Of a DNA stretch of 64,000 bases, positions 6,955-14,926 are shown one piece after another. The notes under the pieces are model-generated. The model was not told the DNA's origin, searched no databases, and worked only from the letters and a program-made list of their open reading frames with translations. Each line of letters begins with the position of its first letter. Within the stretch, counting starts at the first letter, position 1. Source of the stretch: Kitasatospora herbaricolor (GTDB taxonomy: Bacteria > Actinomycetota > Actinomycetes > Streptomycetales > Streptomycetaceae); assembly GCF_030813695.1 (NCBI RefSeq), contig NZ_JAUSVA010000002.1:1922001-1986000 (forward strand), read 5' to 3'. The position numbers were made by a program, and so were the translations under genes.

Positions 6955-7752
6955 TCAGGCCCGGGCCGGCGCCTGGGAGACGGCCACCAGGCGGCCCTCC
7001 GGGTAGCGCGCCGCGACGGGGCTCAGCACGGCCGGACGGCCGCTGTGCAGCACCGTGAGCCCGCCCGTGCCCGCCTCGGCCGCGCGCTCCCCGTCCCGGT
7101 CGGCGATCCGGCGCAGCGCCTGGGCGGCGACCGCGCCGGCCGAACCGAGCAGCTCCAGGTCCGGGGTGGCGGTGGGAGCCACCGCGGCCCGGATCCGCTC
7201 GGCCACCAGTTCGTAGTGGGTGCAGCCGAGCACGATCACCGCGGTGCCGGCCGGGGTCAGCGCGGCGGCCGCGGCCACCGCGGCGTCGATCGCCGCGTCG
7301 TCGCCGCGCTCCACCGCGTCCGCCAGGCCGGGGCAGGCCACCTCGGTGACGGCGGCCCGGCCCGCGAAGTCACGGATCAGACCCCGCTGGTACGGGCTGC
7401 CGGTGGTGAGCGGGGTCGCCCAGATCGCCACCGGACGGCCGGTCACCGCGGCGGGCTTGATCGCCGGGACGGTGCCGATCACCGGCAGTCCGGGCTCCAG
7501 GGCCGCCCGCAGGGCCTCCAGCGCGTGGACCGAAGCGGTGTTGCAGGCGACCACCAGCGCGTCCGGCTCGTGCGCCGCGGCCGCCAGCGCGCAGGCGAGA
7601 GCGCGCTCCGCGACGCCCGCCGGCGTACGCGGGCCCCACGGCATGCCGTCCGGGTCCGAGGAGAGCACCAGGTCCACGTCGGGCCGCAGGGTGCGCAGCG
7701 CGGCGGCCGCCGCCAACAGGCCGATTCCGGAGTCCAGCAGTGCGATCTTCAC
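6955..7752 (-). CDS. Aspartate/glutamate racemase family protein (265 aa)
   Basis: A cofactor-independent amino-acid racemase of the MurI family, expected to interconvert L- and D-glutamate (or aspartate) with two catalytic cysteines. Both are present: VACNTAS (about residue 72) and LGCTHYE (about residue 181). The N-terminal DSGIGLL corresponds to the DSG loop of MurI and MPWGPRT to the PYG motif. The length is normal. The start is the GTG at 7752 because the protein begins directly with VKIALLDSGIG; no Shine-Dalgarno is apparent. The divergent glycosyltransferase gene starts 57 bases away. The divergence from textbook MurI leaves open whether it makes peptidoglycan D-Glu or is an accessory racemase. 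Confidence 0.82.
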   Translation of the reverse strand: MKIALLDSGIGLLAAAAALRTLRPDVDLVLSSDPDGMPWGPRTPAGVAERALACALAAAAHEPDALVVACNTASVHALEALRAALEPGLPVIGTVPAIKPAAVTGRPVAIWATPLTTGSPYQRGLIRDFAGRAAVTEVACPGLADAVERGDDAAIDAAVAAAAALTPAGTAVIVLGCTHYELVAERIRAAVAPTATPDLELLGSAGAVAAQALRRIADRDGERAAEAGTGGLTVLHSGRPAVLSPVAARYPEGRLVAVSQAPARA

Positions 7753-7809
7753 GGGGAACGACTCTAGTCGATCCACCCCCGGCGGCCTCCGGTACGGCAG
7801 ACTGCCCGG

Positions 7810-8982
7810 GTGACGGTCCTGCTGTGGGTCTCCCTGCTCTCCCTGCTGGTCTGGCTCTGGCTGACCTGCTGCCACGGGTTCTTCTGGCGCACCGACGTGA
7901 CCCTGCCCGAGCGCCGCGCGCCGGCCCGCTGGCCGGAGGTGGCGATCGTGGTGCCGGCCCGGGACGAGGCCGAGGTCCTGCCGCTCACCCTGCCCGGACT
8001 GCTGGCGCAGGAGTACCCCGGCCGGGCCCGGGTGATCCTGGTCGACGACCACAGCGGTGACGGGACGGCCGGGCTCGCGGCCGCCCTGGCCGGCTCCGGC
8101 GCGCTGCCGCTCACCGTCACCGCCCCGCCGCCGCTGCCGGCCGGCTGGACGGGCAAGCTCTGGGCGCTGCGCCACGGCGTCGAGCTGGCCCTCGCCGGAC
8201 GGCCGGCGGACCGGCCCGCCTACCTGCTGCTCACCGACGCCGACATCGCGCACGGCCCGCGGTCGCTGGCCGAGCTGGTGTCGGCCGCCGAGAGCGCGGG
8301 TCTCGACCTGGTCTCGCAGATGGCGCGGCTGCGGGTGAGCACCCGGTGGGAGCGGCTGATCGTGCCCGCCTTCGTCTACTTCTTCGCCCAGCTCTACCCC
8401 TTCCGCCGGAGCAACCGGCCGGGCAGCCGGACGGCGGCGGCCGCCGGCGGCTGCTCCCTGGTAAGGGCGCAGGCGCTGGAGCGGGCCGGCGGGGTGGCGG
8501 CGATCCGCGGCGCGGTGATCGACGACGTGTCCCTCGCCAGGGCGGTGAAGGCCTCCGGCGGGCGGACCTGGCTGGGCCTGGCCGAGCAGGTGGACAGCGT
8601 CCGGCCGTACCCCGGGCTGGCACCGCTGTGGCGGATGGTCTCGCGCAGCGCGTACGCGCAGTTGCGGCACTCGCCCGTGTTGCTGCTCGGCACGGTGCTC
8701 GGCCTGGCGCTGGTCTACCTGGTGCCGCCGGCCGCGACGGTGGCGGGGCTCGCGGCGGGGCGGCCGGACGTGGCGGCGGCGGGCGCGGGTGCCTGGGCGC
8801 TGATGGCGGGGACGTACCTGCCGATGCTGCGCTACTACGATCAGCCGGCCCTGGCCGCGCCGCTGCTGCCGTTCACGGCGTTCCTGTACCTGCTGATGAC
8901 GGTCGACTCGGCGGTGCAGCACCGGCGCGGCCGGGGCGCGGCCTGGAAGGGCCGGACGTACCAGGGTCTGCCGGACAACTGA
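7810..8982 (+). CDS. Glycosyltransferase family 2, HpnB-like (390 aa)
   Basis: A membrane glycosyltransferase resembling hopene-associated HpnB. Order: an N-terminal helix (LLWVSLLSLLVWLWLTCC), a GT2 catalytic domain (VVPARDEAEVLPLTL, VILVDDHSGDGT, LLTDADIAHGP with the metal-binding DxD, and AVIDDVSLARAVKASGG as the acceptor-base region), and three C-terminal helices (about 295-370). It should transfer a sugar to a lipid or membrane acceptor. No squalene-hopene cyclase or other hopanoid gene is nearby, so the acceptor is unknown. The GTG start at 7810 begins directly at the first helix. Its promoter must lie in the 57-base gap shared with the racemase gene. Confidence 0.87.
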   Translation: MTVLLWVSLLSLLVWLWLTCCHGFFWRTDVTLPERRAPARWPEVAIVVPARDEAEVLPLTLPGLLAQEYPGRARVILVDDHSGDGTAGLAAALAGSGALPLTVTAPPPLPAGWTGKLWALRHGVELALAGRPADRPAYLLLTDADIAHGPRSLAELVSAAESAGLDLVSQMARLRVSTRWERLIVPAFVYFFAQLYPFRRSNRPGSRTAAAAGGCSLVRAQALERAGGVAAIRGAVIDDVSLARAVKASGGRTWLGLAEQVDSVRPYPGLAPLWRMVSRSAYAQLRHSPVLLLGTVLGLALVYLVPPAATVAGLAAGRPDVAAAGAGAWALMAGTYLPMLRYYDQPALAAPLLPFTAFLYLLMTVDSAVQHRRGRGAAWKGRTYQGLPDN

Positions 8983-9211
8983 TCGGGCGGCGGGTGCGCG
9001 GGGCCCGGGCGACCGCAAGGGTCCGGGCCGGGCGGCGCTCGACGCGGACGGTGGATGCGATCCGCCGCATGACACCGGATGCCGCCGGGAGCCCGGCCGT
9101 CACGGGCGTCCGTGGAGCGTCCGGGCCGCGGCCGGGAGCGCCCCGGAGCGCGTCCGGCCCGGGGACCCGAAAGGAAGGACGGGCGGGGGCCCGGTGGGCG
9201 ACACTGGCCCG

Positions 9212-9964
9212 ATGGACCGCCAGACGATCTCCCGCATCGCCCATACCGATCATCCGATCGCCGCGCCGATCACCGACGAGGCGGTGGCCCGGCTGATCGG
9301 CCGGGCCGCGCGGCCCGAGGCCGGGCGGGCCCTCGACCTGGGTTGCGGGGAGGCCGGCTGGCTGCTGCGGACGCTGGCGGCGAAGCCCCGGTGGCAGGCG
9401 GTCGGGGTCGACCTGGACCCGACCGCCCTGAACCTGGCCCGGCGGACCGCCCAGGCGATGGGGCTGGAGCGGCGGATCGGCCTGCACCACCTGGACGCCG
9501 CCGAGTTCACCGCCAAGGAGCCCTTCGACCTGGTGCTGAGCATCGGCGCCACGCACGCGTTCGGGGGGCTGGCGCCCACCCTGGCGGCGGCCGGCCGGCA
9601 CCTGGCGCCCGGCGGGCGGCTCCTGGTCGGCGACGCCTTCTGGGAGCGCGAGCCGGGCCAGGAGGCGCTCGACGCGCTGGGCGCGGCCCGCGAGGACTTC
9701 ACCGACCTGGCCGGCACCCTGGACCTGGTCCGGGCCGAGGGCTGGACGCCCGTCCACGGCCATGTCAGCAGCCGGCAGGAGTGGGACGACTACGAGCTGT
9801 CCTGGACTGGCTCGCTGTCCGAGTGGGCGCTGGACCACCCGGAGCACCCGGACAGCGCGGCCGCCCTGGCGGCGGCCGACGTCCACCGGGCCGAATGGCT
9901 GCACGGCTACCGGGGGACGCTCGGTTTCGTCACCCTCCTGCTGCGGCGCACGTCGGCGCACTGA
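9212..9964 (+). CDS. SAM-dependent methyltransferase (250 aa)
   Basis: A class I (Rossmann-fold) methyltransferase. Motif I is ALDLGCGEAGWLLR, the acidic end of beta-2 is VGVDLDPTALNLA, motif II/III is HLDAAEFTAKEPFDLVLSIG, and the post-motif GRHLAPGGRLLVGDAFWERE is typical of Methyltransf_25-type enzymes. No N-terminal signal is present, so it is cytosolic. The substrate cannot be deduced. The start at ATG 9212 gives MDRQTISRIAHTDHP; a GTG at 9194 would add six residues. Neither has a strong ribosome binding site. A perfect 17-bp hairpin terminates it just downstream. Confidence 0.85.
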   Translation: MDRQTISRIAHTDHPIAAPITDEAVARLIGRAARPEAGRALDLGCGEAGWLLRTLAAKPRWQAVGVDLDPTALNLARRTAQAMGLERRIGLHHLDAAEFTAKEPFDLVLSIGATHAFGGLAPTLAAAGRHLAPGGRLLVGDAFWEREPGQEALDALGAAREDFTDLAGTLDLVRAEGWTPVHGHVSSRQEWDDYELSWTGSLSEWALDHPEHPDSAAALAAADVHRAEWLHGYRGTLGFVTLLLRRTSAH

Positions 9965-9992
9965 CGGCTCCCCCGTGCCCGTGGTGCCGGCC

Positions 9993-10036
9993 GGGGGCCG
10001 CCCGGCCGCACGTGCGTACGCGGCCGGGCGGCCCCC
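9993..10036. terminator. Bidirectional hairpin terminator
   Basis: A perfect 17-bp inverted repeat (9993-10009 and 10020-10036, 10-base loop), extremely GC-rich, between the convergent methyltransferase and flavodoxin-like genes. There is no T-run, as is common in Streptomyces terminators. Confidence 0.8.
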
Positions 10037-10064
10037 TGAGGTACCGGCCCGGTGCCGGGCGGGG

Positions 10065-10670
10065 TCAGCCGGCGGCGACGGCCGGCAGGGCGTCGCCGGC
10101 CGTGATCCGGAGGGTCTGCTCGGCGACCCGGCGGCCGAGGTGCTCGGCGGTGGCGAGGTCGGAGGGGTGCATCCCCTCCGGGCCCTGGTCCCCGTCGGAC
10201 TGCGCGGCCGCGCCGAGCCAGAAGCCGAGCCGGTTGAGGTCCTGGTCGGAGGCGGTGCTGCGGTTCCAGCCGGGCAGCAGTCCGAGGCTCACCCAGGTCA
10301 TCCCGTGCTGGGCCGCGACGATGGTGAGCGACTGCAGGGAGTTGAGCTTGTCACCGCTCATCGAGCCGGAGTTGACGAACCCGGCGGCGATCTTGTTGCG
10401 CCAGGCCTGCTCGACCCAGCGGCCGCTGGTCTGCTCGACGAAGGTGCGGAACCCGGCGGAGACGTCGCCGAGGTAGGTGGGCGAGCCGAAGACGATGGCG
10501 TCGGCGGCGTCCAGCACCGCCCAGTCCTGCTCGGTGATCCCGTCGACGGCGATCAGGGTGACCGTGGTGCCCGGCACCTCGGCGGCGCCGCGCGCGACGG
10601 CCTCGGCCTGCCGTCTGGTGTGGCCGAAGCGGCTGTGGTACGCGACGGCGACGGATATCTCGTGGGGCAT
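10065..10670 (-). CDS. Flavodoxin/NAD(P)H-quinone oxidoreductase family protein (201 aa)
   Basis: A WrbA-like flavodoxin-fold protein. SVAVAYHSRFGHTRRQAEAVA is the FMN phosphate-binding loop, and ADAIVFGSPTYLGDVSAGFR and FVNSGSMSGDK match the isoalloxazine-binding loops. It should bind FMN and reduce quinones or similar acceptors. The start at 10670 has GAGGAGCACC immediately before it. The gene lies 8 bases downstream of the alpha/beta-hydrolase gene and is surely co-transcribed with it. A divergent TetR-type regulator faces this pair. The context suggests an inducible detoxification operon. Confidence 0.88.
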   Translation of the reverse strand: MPHEISVAVAYHSRFGHTRRQAEAVARGAAEVPGTTVTLIAVDGITEQDWAVLDAADAIVFGSPTYLGDVSAGFRTFVEQTSGRWVEQAWRNKIAAGFVNSGSMSGDKLNSLQSLTIVAAQHGMTWVSLGLLPGWNRSTASDQDLNRLGFWLGAAAQSDGDQGPEGMHPSDLATAEHLGRRVAEQTLRITAGDALPAVAAG

Positions 10671-10678
10671 GGTGCTCC

Positions 10679-11554
10679 TCACTTCTGCGTGCGGTCGAGG
10701 AAGTCGGCGATCAGCGGCGCGATCTCGGGGAGGTTCTCCTCCAGCGCGAAGTGACCGGTGTCGAAGAGGTGCAGGTCCGCCCCGGGCACGTCGCGCAGGT
10801 AGGCGCGGGCGCCGGGCTCGGTGAAGAAGGCGTCGCCGCGGCCCCAGACGATCAGCGTGGGCGGCTGGGCGGTGCGCAGCCACTCCTGCCAGGCGGGGTA
10901 GTGGCCCAGGTTGGAGTGGTAGTCCAGGGCCAGTTCGACCTGGATGTCCTTGCGGCCCGGCAGGTCGAGGAAGTGCTGGTCGAGGGTCCAGCTGTCGGGC
11001 GCGACGGCGGCCGGGTCGGTGGTGCCGCCCTCGTACTGACCCCGGGTCATGTCGAGGGTGAGCAGGGCGCGCACCCGCTCCTCGGCGCCCTCGACACCGG
11101 GCCGCTCGGCGATGAAGTCGCGGGCGAGGTCGGAGAGTCCTTCCTCGTAGGCGTTGCCGTTCTGGACCACCAGACCGGTGATCCACTCGGGGCGGCGGGT
11201 GGCCAGCCGCAGCCCCACGGGGGCGCCGAAGTCGAAGATGTACATCGCGAAGCGGTCCAGCCCGAGGGCGAGGCAGAAGTCCTCGACCACGTCGGCCAGG
11301 CCGTCGAAGCTGTAGCGGAAGTCGGCGGGTGGCGGGCTGTCGCTGAAGCCGAAGCCGGGGTAGTCCGGGGCTATCAGGCGGAACCGGCTGCCGAGGGCGT
11401 CGAACAGCCGGCGGAACTGGTGCGAGGCGGACGGGAATCCGTGCAGCAGCAGGAGGGTCGGGGCGTCGGCGGGCCCCGCCTCACGGTAGAAGATCCGTAG
11501 TCCGCCGACCTCGGCGTAGCGGTGCCGGATGTGCGGGAGTGCCAGTTCGGTCAT
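10679..11554 (-). CDS. Alpha/beta hydrolase, epoxide hydrolase/haloalkane dehalogenase-like (291 aa)
   Basis: An alpha/beta-hydrolase with the oxyanion-hole motif LLLLHGFPSASHQFR and IAPDYPGFGFSD. The nucleophile elbow reads YIFDFGAPVGLRLA, with aspartate rather than serine at the nucleophile position. That is the mark of epoxide hydrolases and dehalogenases, which work through a covalent aspartyl ester. The acid and histidine are in WGRGDAFF and FDTGHFALEEN. The length is normal and no signal peptide is seen. It is the first gene of a two-gene operon with the flavodoxin-like gene and is probably repressed by the divergent TetR-type protein. The natural substrate is unknown. Confidence 0.88.
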   Translation of the reverse strand: MTELALPHIRHRYAEVGGLRIFYREAGPADAPTLLLLHGFPSASHQFRRLFDALGSRFRLIAPDYPGFGFSDSPPPADFRYSFDGLADVVEDFCLALGLDRFAMYIFDFGAPVGLRLATRRPEWITGLVVQNGNAYEEGLSDLARDFIAERPGVEGAEERVRALLTLDMTRGQYEGGTTDPAAVAPDSWTLDQHFLDLPGRKDIQVELALDYHSNLGHYPAWQEWLRTAQPPTLIVWGRGDAFFTEPGARAYLRDVPGADLHLFDTGHFALEENLPEIAPLIADFLDRTQK

Positions 11555-11560
11555 GTCACA

Positions 11561-11575
11561 CGCTTCCCCTAAGCG
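11561..11575. promoter_or_regulatory. Candidate TetR operator
   Basis: The inverted repeat CGCTT-CCCCT-AAGCG lies just upstream of the hydrolase start and before the divergent TetR gene. Its arms are only 5 bp. A second loose dyad, CAAAC...GTTTG, covers 11617-11642. Either could be the autoregulatory site. Confidence 0.35.
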
Positions 11576-11638
11576 GACCCGAGTTGGATTAGCCTGATGG
11601 TGGCAGAACCCCTCGTGCAAACACAACAGGAGTTTCGT

Positions 11639-12262
11639 TTGTCTCAGGCTCCGGAAGGGAAGCCCGGCACCGTGCGCCCCGGCGGGCGGACCGCCCGCAC
11701 CCGCACCGCCGTCCTCGCCGCCACCCGGGCGGAGTTGCTCGACACCGGGCTCGCCCGGATGACCGTGGAGAAGGTCGCGACCCGGGCCGGCGTCGCCAAG
11801 ACCACCGTGTACGCCCGCTGGCGGGACGTCCCCGGCCTGATCGTCGACCTGCTCTCCGAACTGACCCTGCGGACCGTGCCGGTGCCCGACACCGGATCGC
11901 TGGAGGAGGACCTGCGGCTACTGGCCCGCGGCCTGCTGGAACTCTTCCGGTCCGGGGAGGACCTGGTGATGTTCGAGGCGGTCTTCGCCACCGCGCTGCA
12001 CGACCGGCAGGCCCGGGAGGCCCTCTCCGCCTTCTACGCCTTCCGGCTGGACGCCAGCGCCGAGCTGGTCGACCGCGCCGCGGCCCGCGGCGACGTCCCG
12101 CCGGGCACCGACCGGTCGGAGGTGATCCGGACCCTGTCCTCGACCTTCTACTACCGGCGGTTCATCAGCGGCGAGCCGCTCACCGAACGGGACGCGGACC
12201 GGGCGGCGGCGGTGGCCGCGCACTCCGCGCGGGCCGGACTGCTGATGGCGCCCCCGGCCTGA
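11639..12262 (+). CDS. TetR family transcriptional regulator (207 aa)
   Basis: The N-terminal helix-turn-helix is clear: RTRTAVLAATRAELLDTG, then MTVEKVATRAGVAKTTVYAR and W. The rest is an alpha-helical ligand/dimer domain ending SARAGLLMAPPA. I prefer the TTG start at 11639 because AGGAG lies 6 bases upstream of it; the ATG at 11597 has no ribosome binding site and would add 14 residues. The gene is divergent from the alpha/beta-hydrolase and flavodoxin pair, the usual layout for a local repressor that releases its operator when a substrate-like ligand binds. The ligand is unknown. Confidence 0.85.
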   Translation: MSQAPEGKPGTVRPGGRTARTRTAVLAATRAELLDTGLARMTVEKVATRAGVAKTTVYARWRDVPGLIVDLLSELTLRTVPVPDTGSLEEDLRLLARGLLELFRSGEDLVMFEAVFATALHDRQAREALSAFYAFRLDASAELVDRAAARGDVPPGTDRSEVIRTLSSTFYYRRFISGEPLTERDADRAAAVAAHSARAGLLMAPPA

Positions 12263-12316
12263 CGCACGCCCCCGGGTGCACCGCCGGACCGCTGCGACCC
12301 GGGCGGTGGAGCCCGG

Positions 12317-12970
12317 TCAGCCCGCCTCGACCAGCCGGTCCAGCACCCCGGGCATCTCGCGGACACCACCGGCCGGGGTCGGTGAGGTGCGGTAGCGGCC
12401 GCCCACCACCACGCTCGGCAGCTCGTCGATCTCGTAGCGCCGGAACAGCTCGGCGGCCTCCGAGGTCTGCCGGCCGACCTCCGCCGACCGGTAGGCCGAA
12501 CGGAACGCGCCCTCGTCGACACCCTGGCGCACCGCCCAGGCGGTGGCGGCGTCCTCGGTGGTGACGTCCTCCTTGTGCTCCCGCACCGATCGGTAGACGG
12601 CGAGCTGGAGGCGCTCCACCTCGCCGAGCCGCTCCAGCGCGTAGTAGAGCCGGGCGTGGCCGAGCTGCCTGCCCTCGCCCGGACTGCCCTGCCAGACGGC
12701 CGGCACCCGGCGCAGCACGACGTCGGCGCGGTGCCGCCGGGCCCAGTCCTGCAACGGCTGCTCCAGCTGCTGGGAGTGGACGCAGTCGTACCAGAAGAAC
12801 TCCACCGCCTCGGTCGCCGCCGCCTCGCGGACCGGCTGCGGATGCTGCAACTGGACGTAGGGGCGGCCCTCGGCCGGCGGCTGGTGGGTGGCGGCGCCGG
12901 CCTGGACGGGGCAGGCGGCGAGGCCGGTGGCGACGACGAGCAGGACGGCGGAGCGCAGCAGCGGTTTCAC
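12317..12970 (-). CDS. DsbA-family thioredoxin-fold lipoprotein lacking the second active-site Cys (217 aa)
   Basis: The N-terminus has a lipoprotein-type signal (LLRSAVLLVVATGLAAC, lipobox LAAC). The mature part has the DsbA layout: EAVEFFWYDCVHSQQLEQP as the active-site strand and loop, a helical insertion, and ELPSVVVGGRY with the cis-proline loop. The usual CPHC redox centre is CVHS here, so only the first cysteine remains. Oxidase chemistry as in DsbA is then unlikely; a monothiol isomerase/reductase or a chaperone-like role is possible. The GTG start at 12970 begins directly at the signal peptide. It is convergent with the TetR gene; a weak 7-bp hairpin lies between them. Confidence 0.82.
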   Translation of the reverse strand: MKPLLRSAVLLVVATGLAACPVQAGAATHQPPAEGRPYVQLQHPQPVREAAATEAVEFFWYDCVHSQQLEQPLQDWARRHRADVVLRRVPAVWQGSPGEGRQLGHARLYYALERLGEVERLQLAVYRSVREHKEDVTTEDAATAWAVRQGVDEGAFRSAYRSAEVGRQTSEAAELFRRYEIDELPSVVVGGRYRTSPTPAGGVREMPGVLDRLVEAG

Positions 12971-13093
12971 GCGGGCAGTCTGGCGGCCACCCGGTGTTAC
13001 CGACCAGTCACTCCCGGCCGCCGGCCCGTCGGTTCGCCCGGACGGCCCAGCGACGGGCGGTCCGCGGGGGGCAGCCGGTGAGCGGCGGGCCGG

Positions 13094-13159
13094 CCGCGGG
13101 GAGCGGGCGGGCCCGCCGCGGGGAGCGGGCGGGCCCGCCGCGGGGAGCGGGCGGGCCCG
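13094..13159. repeat. 22-bp tandem repeat, three perfect copies
   Basis: Unit CCGCGGGGAGCGGGCGGGCC plus CG, repeated at 13094-13115, 13116-13137 and 13138-13159. It lies in the 409-base gap between the divergent DsbA-like and permease genes, whose remaining sequence shows no gene. Each unit contains the self-complementary CGGGCCCG. Confidence 0.9.
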
Positions 13160-13379
13160 CGAACCGGGTCGGCCCGGCCGTCCCGAGCCGTCCGTACAGT
13201 CATGTCCGGACATCGCGAGTCGCTCTGTGGACGATCCGCCAGTGTCCCGGGCCCGGCGGGGCGCGGATCATGGCAAGGTCGGCGGACCCCACCGAGGCAG
13301 CACCACCCCCTGCCCGCACCGCCGGACCACCGGCGGCCGTGCCCCGACGCACCGCCGCGTCGAGCCCCAGGAAGTGCCG

Positions 13380-14864
13380 ATGCCCCACTCCCCCGCACCC
13401 GCCGCGCCGTCGATGATCGAACAGCACGGCGTGGACACCATCCCCGAGGCCGAGCGCACCAGCAGCCCGCGCGACGTGCTCTCGATCCTGGTCGGTTCCA
13501 ATCTCGCGTTCGGCGTGGTGGTCTTCGGCTGGCTGCCGGTCTCCTTCGGGCTGTCCTTCTGGGCGAGCGTGAGCTCCGTGGTGCTCGGGACGGTCCTCGG
13601 CATCGCGCTGACCGCGCCGCTGGCACTGGTCTCGCTGCGCACCGCGACCAACCTCTCGACCAGCAGCGGCGCCCACTTCGGCGTACGCGGGCGGCTGATC
13701 GGCTCGGTGGTGGGGCTGCTGCTGTCGCTCGGCTACACCGCGCTGTCGCTCTGGGTCGGCGGGGACGTGGTGGTGGGGGCGCTGAACCGGCTGCTCGGCC
13801 TGCCCTCCGGCGGGCCCGCGTACGTGGCGACGTACACCGTGCTGGCGGCGCTCAGCGCCACCGCGGCGGTGTTCGGCTACCGGCTGATGCTGAAGCTGGA
13901 GCGGTGGCTGATGTGGGCGATGTCCGCGCTGCTGCTGGCGGGCCTGGTCGCCTTCGCCCCGCACTTCGACCCCTCGGGTCACGGCAGCTACCTGCTCGGC
14001 GGGTTCCGGCCGACCTGGCTGCTGTCGGTGGTGGCGGCCGGGCTGAGCGGGCCGATCGCGTTCATCACCCTGCTCGGCGACTACACCCGGTACGTCTCAC
14101 CGGCCCGGCACGGCGAGCGCAAGGTGCTCGGGGCCACCGCGCTGGGGCTGCTGGTCGGCCTGCTGATCCCGCAGCTGTTGGGGACCTTCACGGCGATCGC
14201 GACCGGCGCCGGCGAGGACTACGTCGGGGGGCTGATCGCCGGCGCCCCGGTCTGGTTCCTGGTGCCGCTGCTGCTGAACGGGCTGCTGGGCAGTGCCGGC
14301 AACACCGGCCTGATGCTCTACAGCATGGGCCTGGACCTGGACGCCATCCTGCCCCGGGCCACCCGCCGGCAGGCCACCCACGTGGTCGCCGCGGTGGCCG
14401 TGACGCTGGTCTTCCTGGGCCACTTCGTCTGGAACGCGCAGTCGGCGGTGACCTCCTTCGTGCTGGTGCTGACCGCGATCGGCGCGCCCTGGGCCGTGAT
14501 CACCCTGATCGGGTACCGGCGCTGCCGCGGCGACTACGACCGCGCCTCGCTGCAGGTCCTGAACCGGCGCACGCGCGGGGGCGTGTACTGGTACCGCGCG
14601 GGCTGGAACGTCCCGGCGACGGTCGCCTGGGCCGCGGGCAGCGCGGTCGGCCTCTGCGCGGTGGACACCCCCGTGTACCGGGGGCCGCTGCTGCCGCTGA
14701 CCGGCGGGATCGACCTGAGCTTCGTGCTGTCGGGGGCGGTGGCGGCCGTGCTGTACGTGCTGCTGTCCCGCTCCTCCCGGGGGCGGGCGGGCACTGCCGT
14801 ACCCGTGGCGGTGCCGGTGGCGCTGCCGGTGCCCGCGGTCGACCCGGTGGCCGACCGGGCCTGA
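13380..14864 (+). CDS. NCS1 family permease, cytosine/purine-type (494 aa)
   Basis: A 12-helix membrane transporter of the nucleobase:cation symporter-1 family. LSILVGSNLAFGVVVFGWLP is the first helix with the family's N-terminal pattern. LSGPIAFITLLGDYTRYVSP contains the D-Y-[ST]-R-Y signature of cytosine permease/CodB-type proteins, and GSAGNTGLMLYSMGLDLDAI matches the next conserved region. It should import a nucleobase or related compound with a cation. AGGAAG lies 6 bases before the ATG. The C-terminal tail is Val/Pro-rich. No catabolic gene for a nucleobase is adjacent, so the substrate is not known. Confidence 0.87.
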   Translation: MPHSPAPAAPSMIEQHGVDTIPEAERTSSPRDVLSILVGSNLAFGVVVFGWLPVSFGLSFWASVSSVVLGTVLGIALTAPLALVSLRTATNLSTSSGAHFGVRGRLIGSVVGLLLSLGYTALSLWVGGDVVVGALNRLLGLPSGGPAYVATYTVLAALSATAAVFGYRLMLKLERWLMWAMSALLLAGLVAFAPHFDPSGHGSYLLGGFRPTWLLSVVAAGLSGPIAFITLLGDYTRYVSPARHGERKVLGATALGLLVGLLIPQLLGTFTAIATGAGEDYVGGLIAGAPVWFLVPLLLNGLLGSAGNTGLMLYSMGLDLDAILPRATRRQATHVVAAVAVTLVFLGHFVWNAQSAVTSFVLVLTAIGAPWAVITLIGYRRCRGDYDRASLQVLNRRTRGGVYWYRAGWNVPATVAWAAGSAVGLCAVDTPVYRGPLLPLTGGIDLSFVLSGAVAAVLYVLLSRSSRGRAGTAVPVAVPVALPVPAVDPVADRA

Positions 14865-14926
14865 CCGGGGCCGACCGGCCGGGCCCGACCAGGGGTGACC
14901 GGGGGCCGCCCCGCCGCCCGTCCCGG

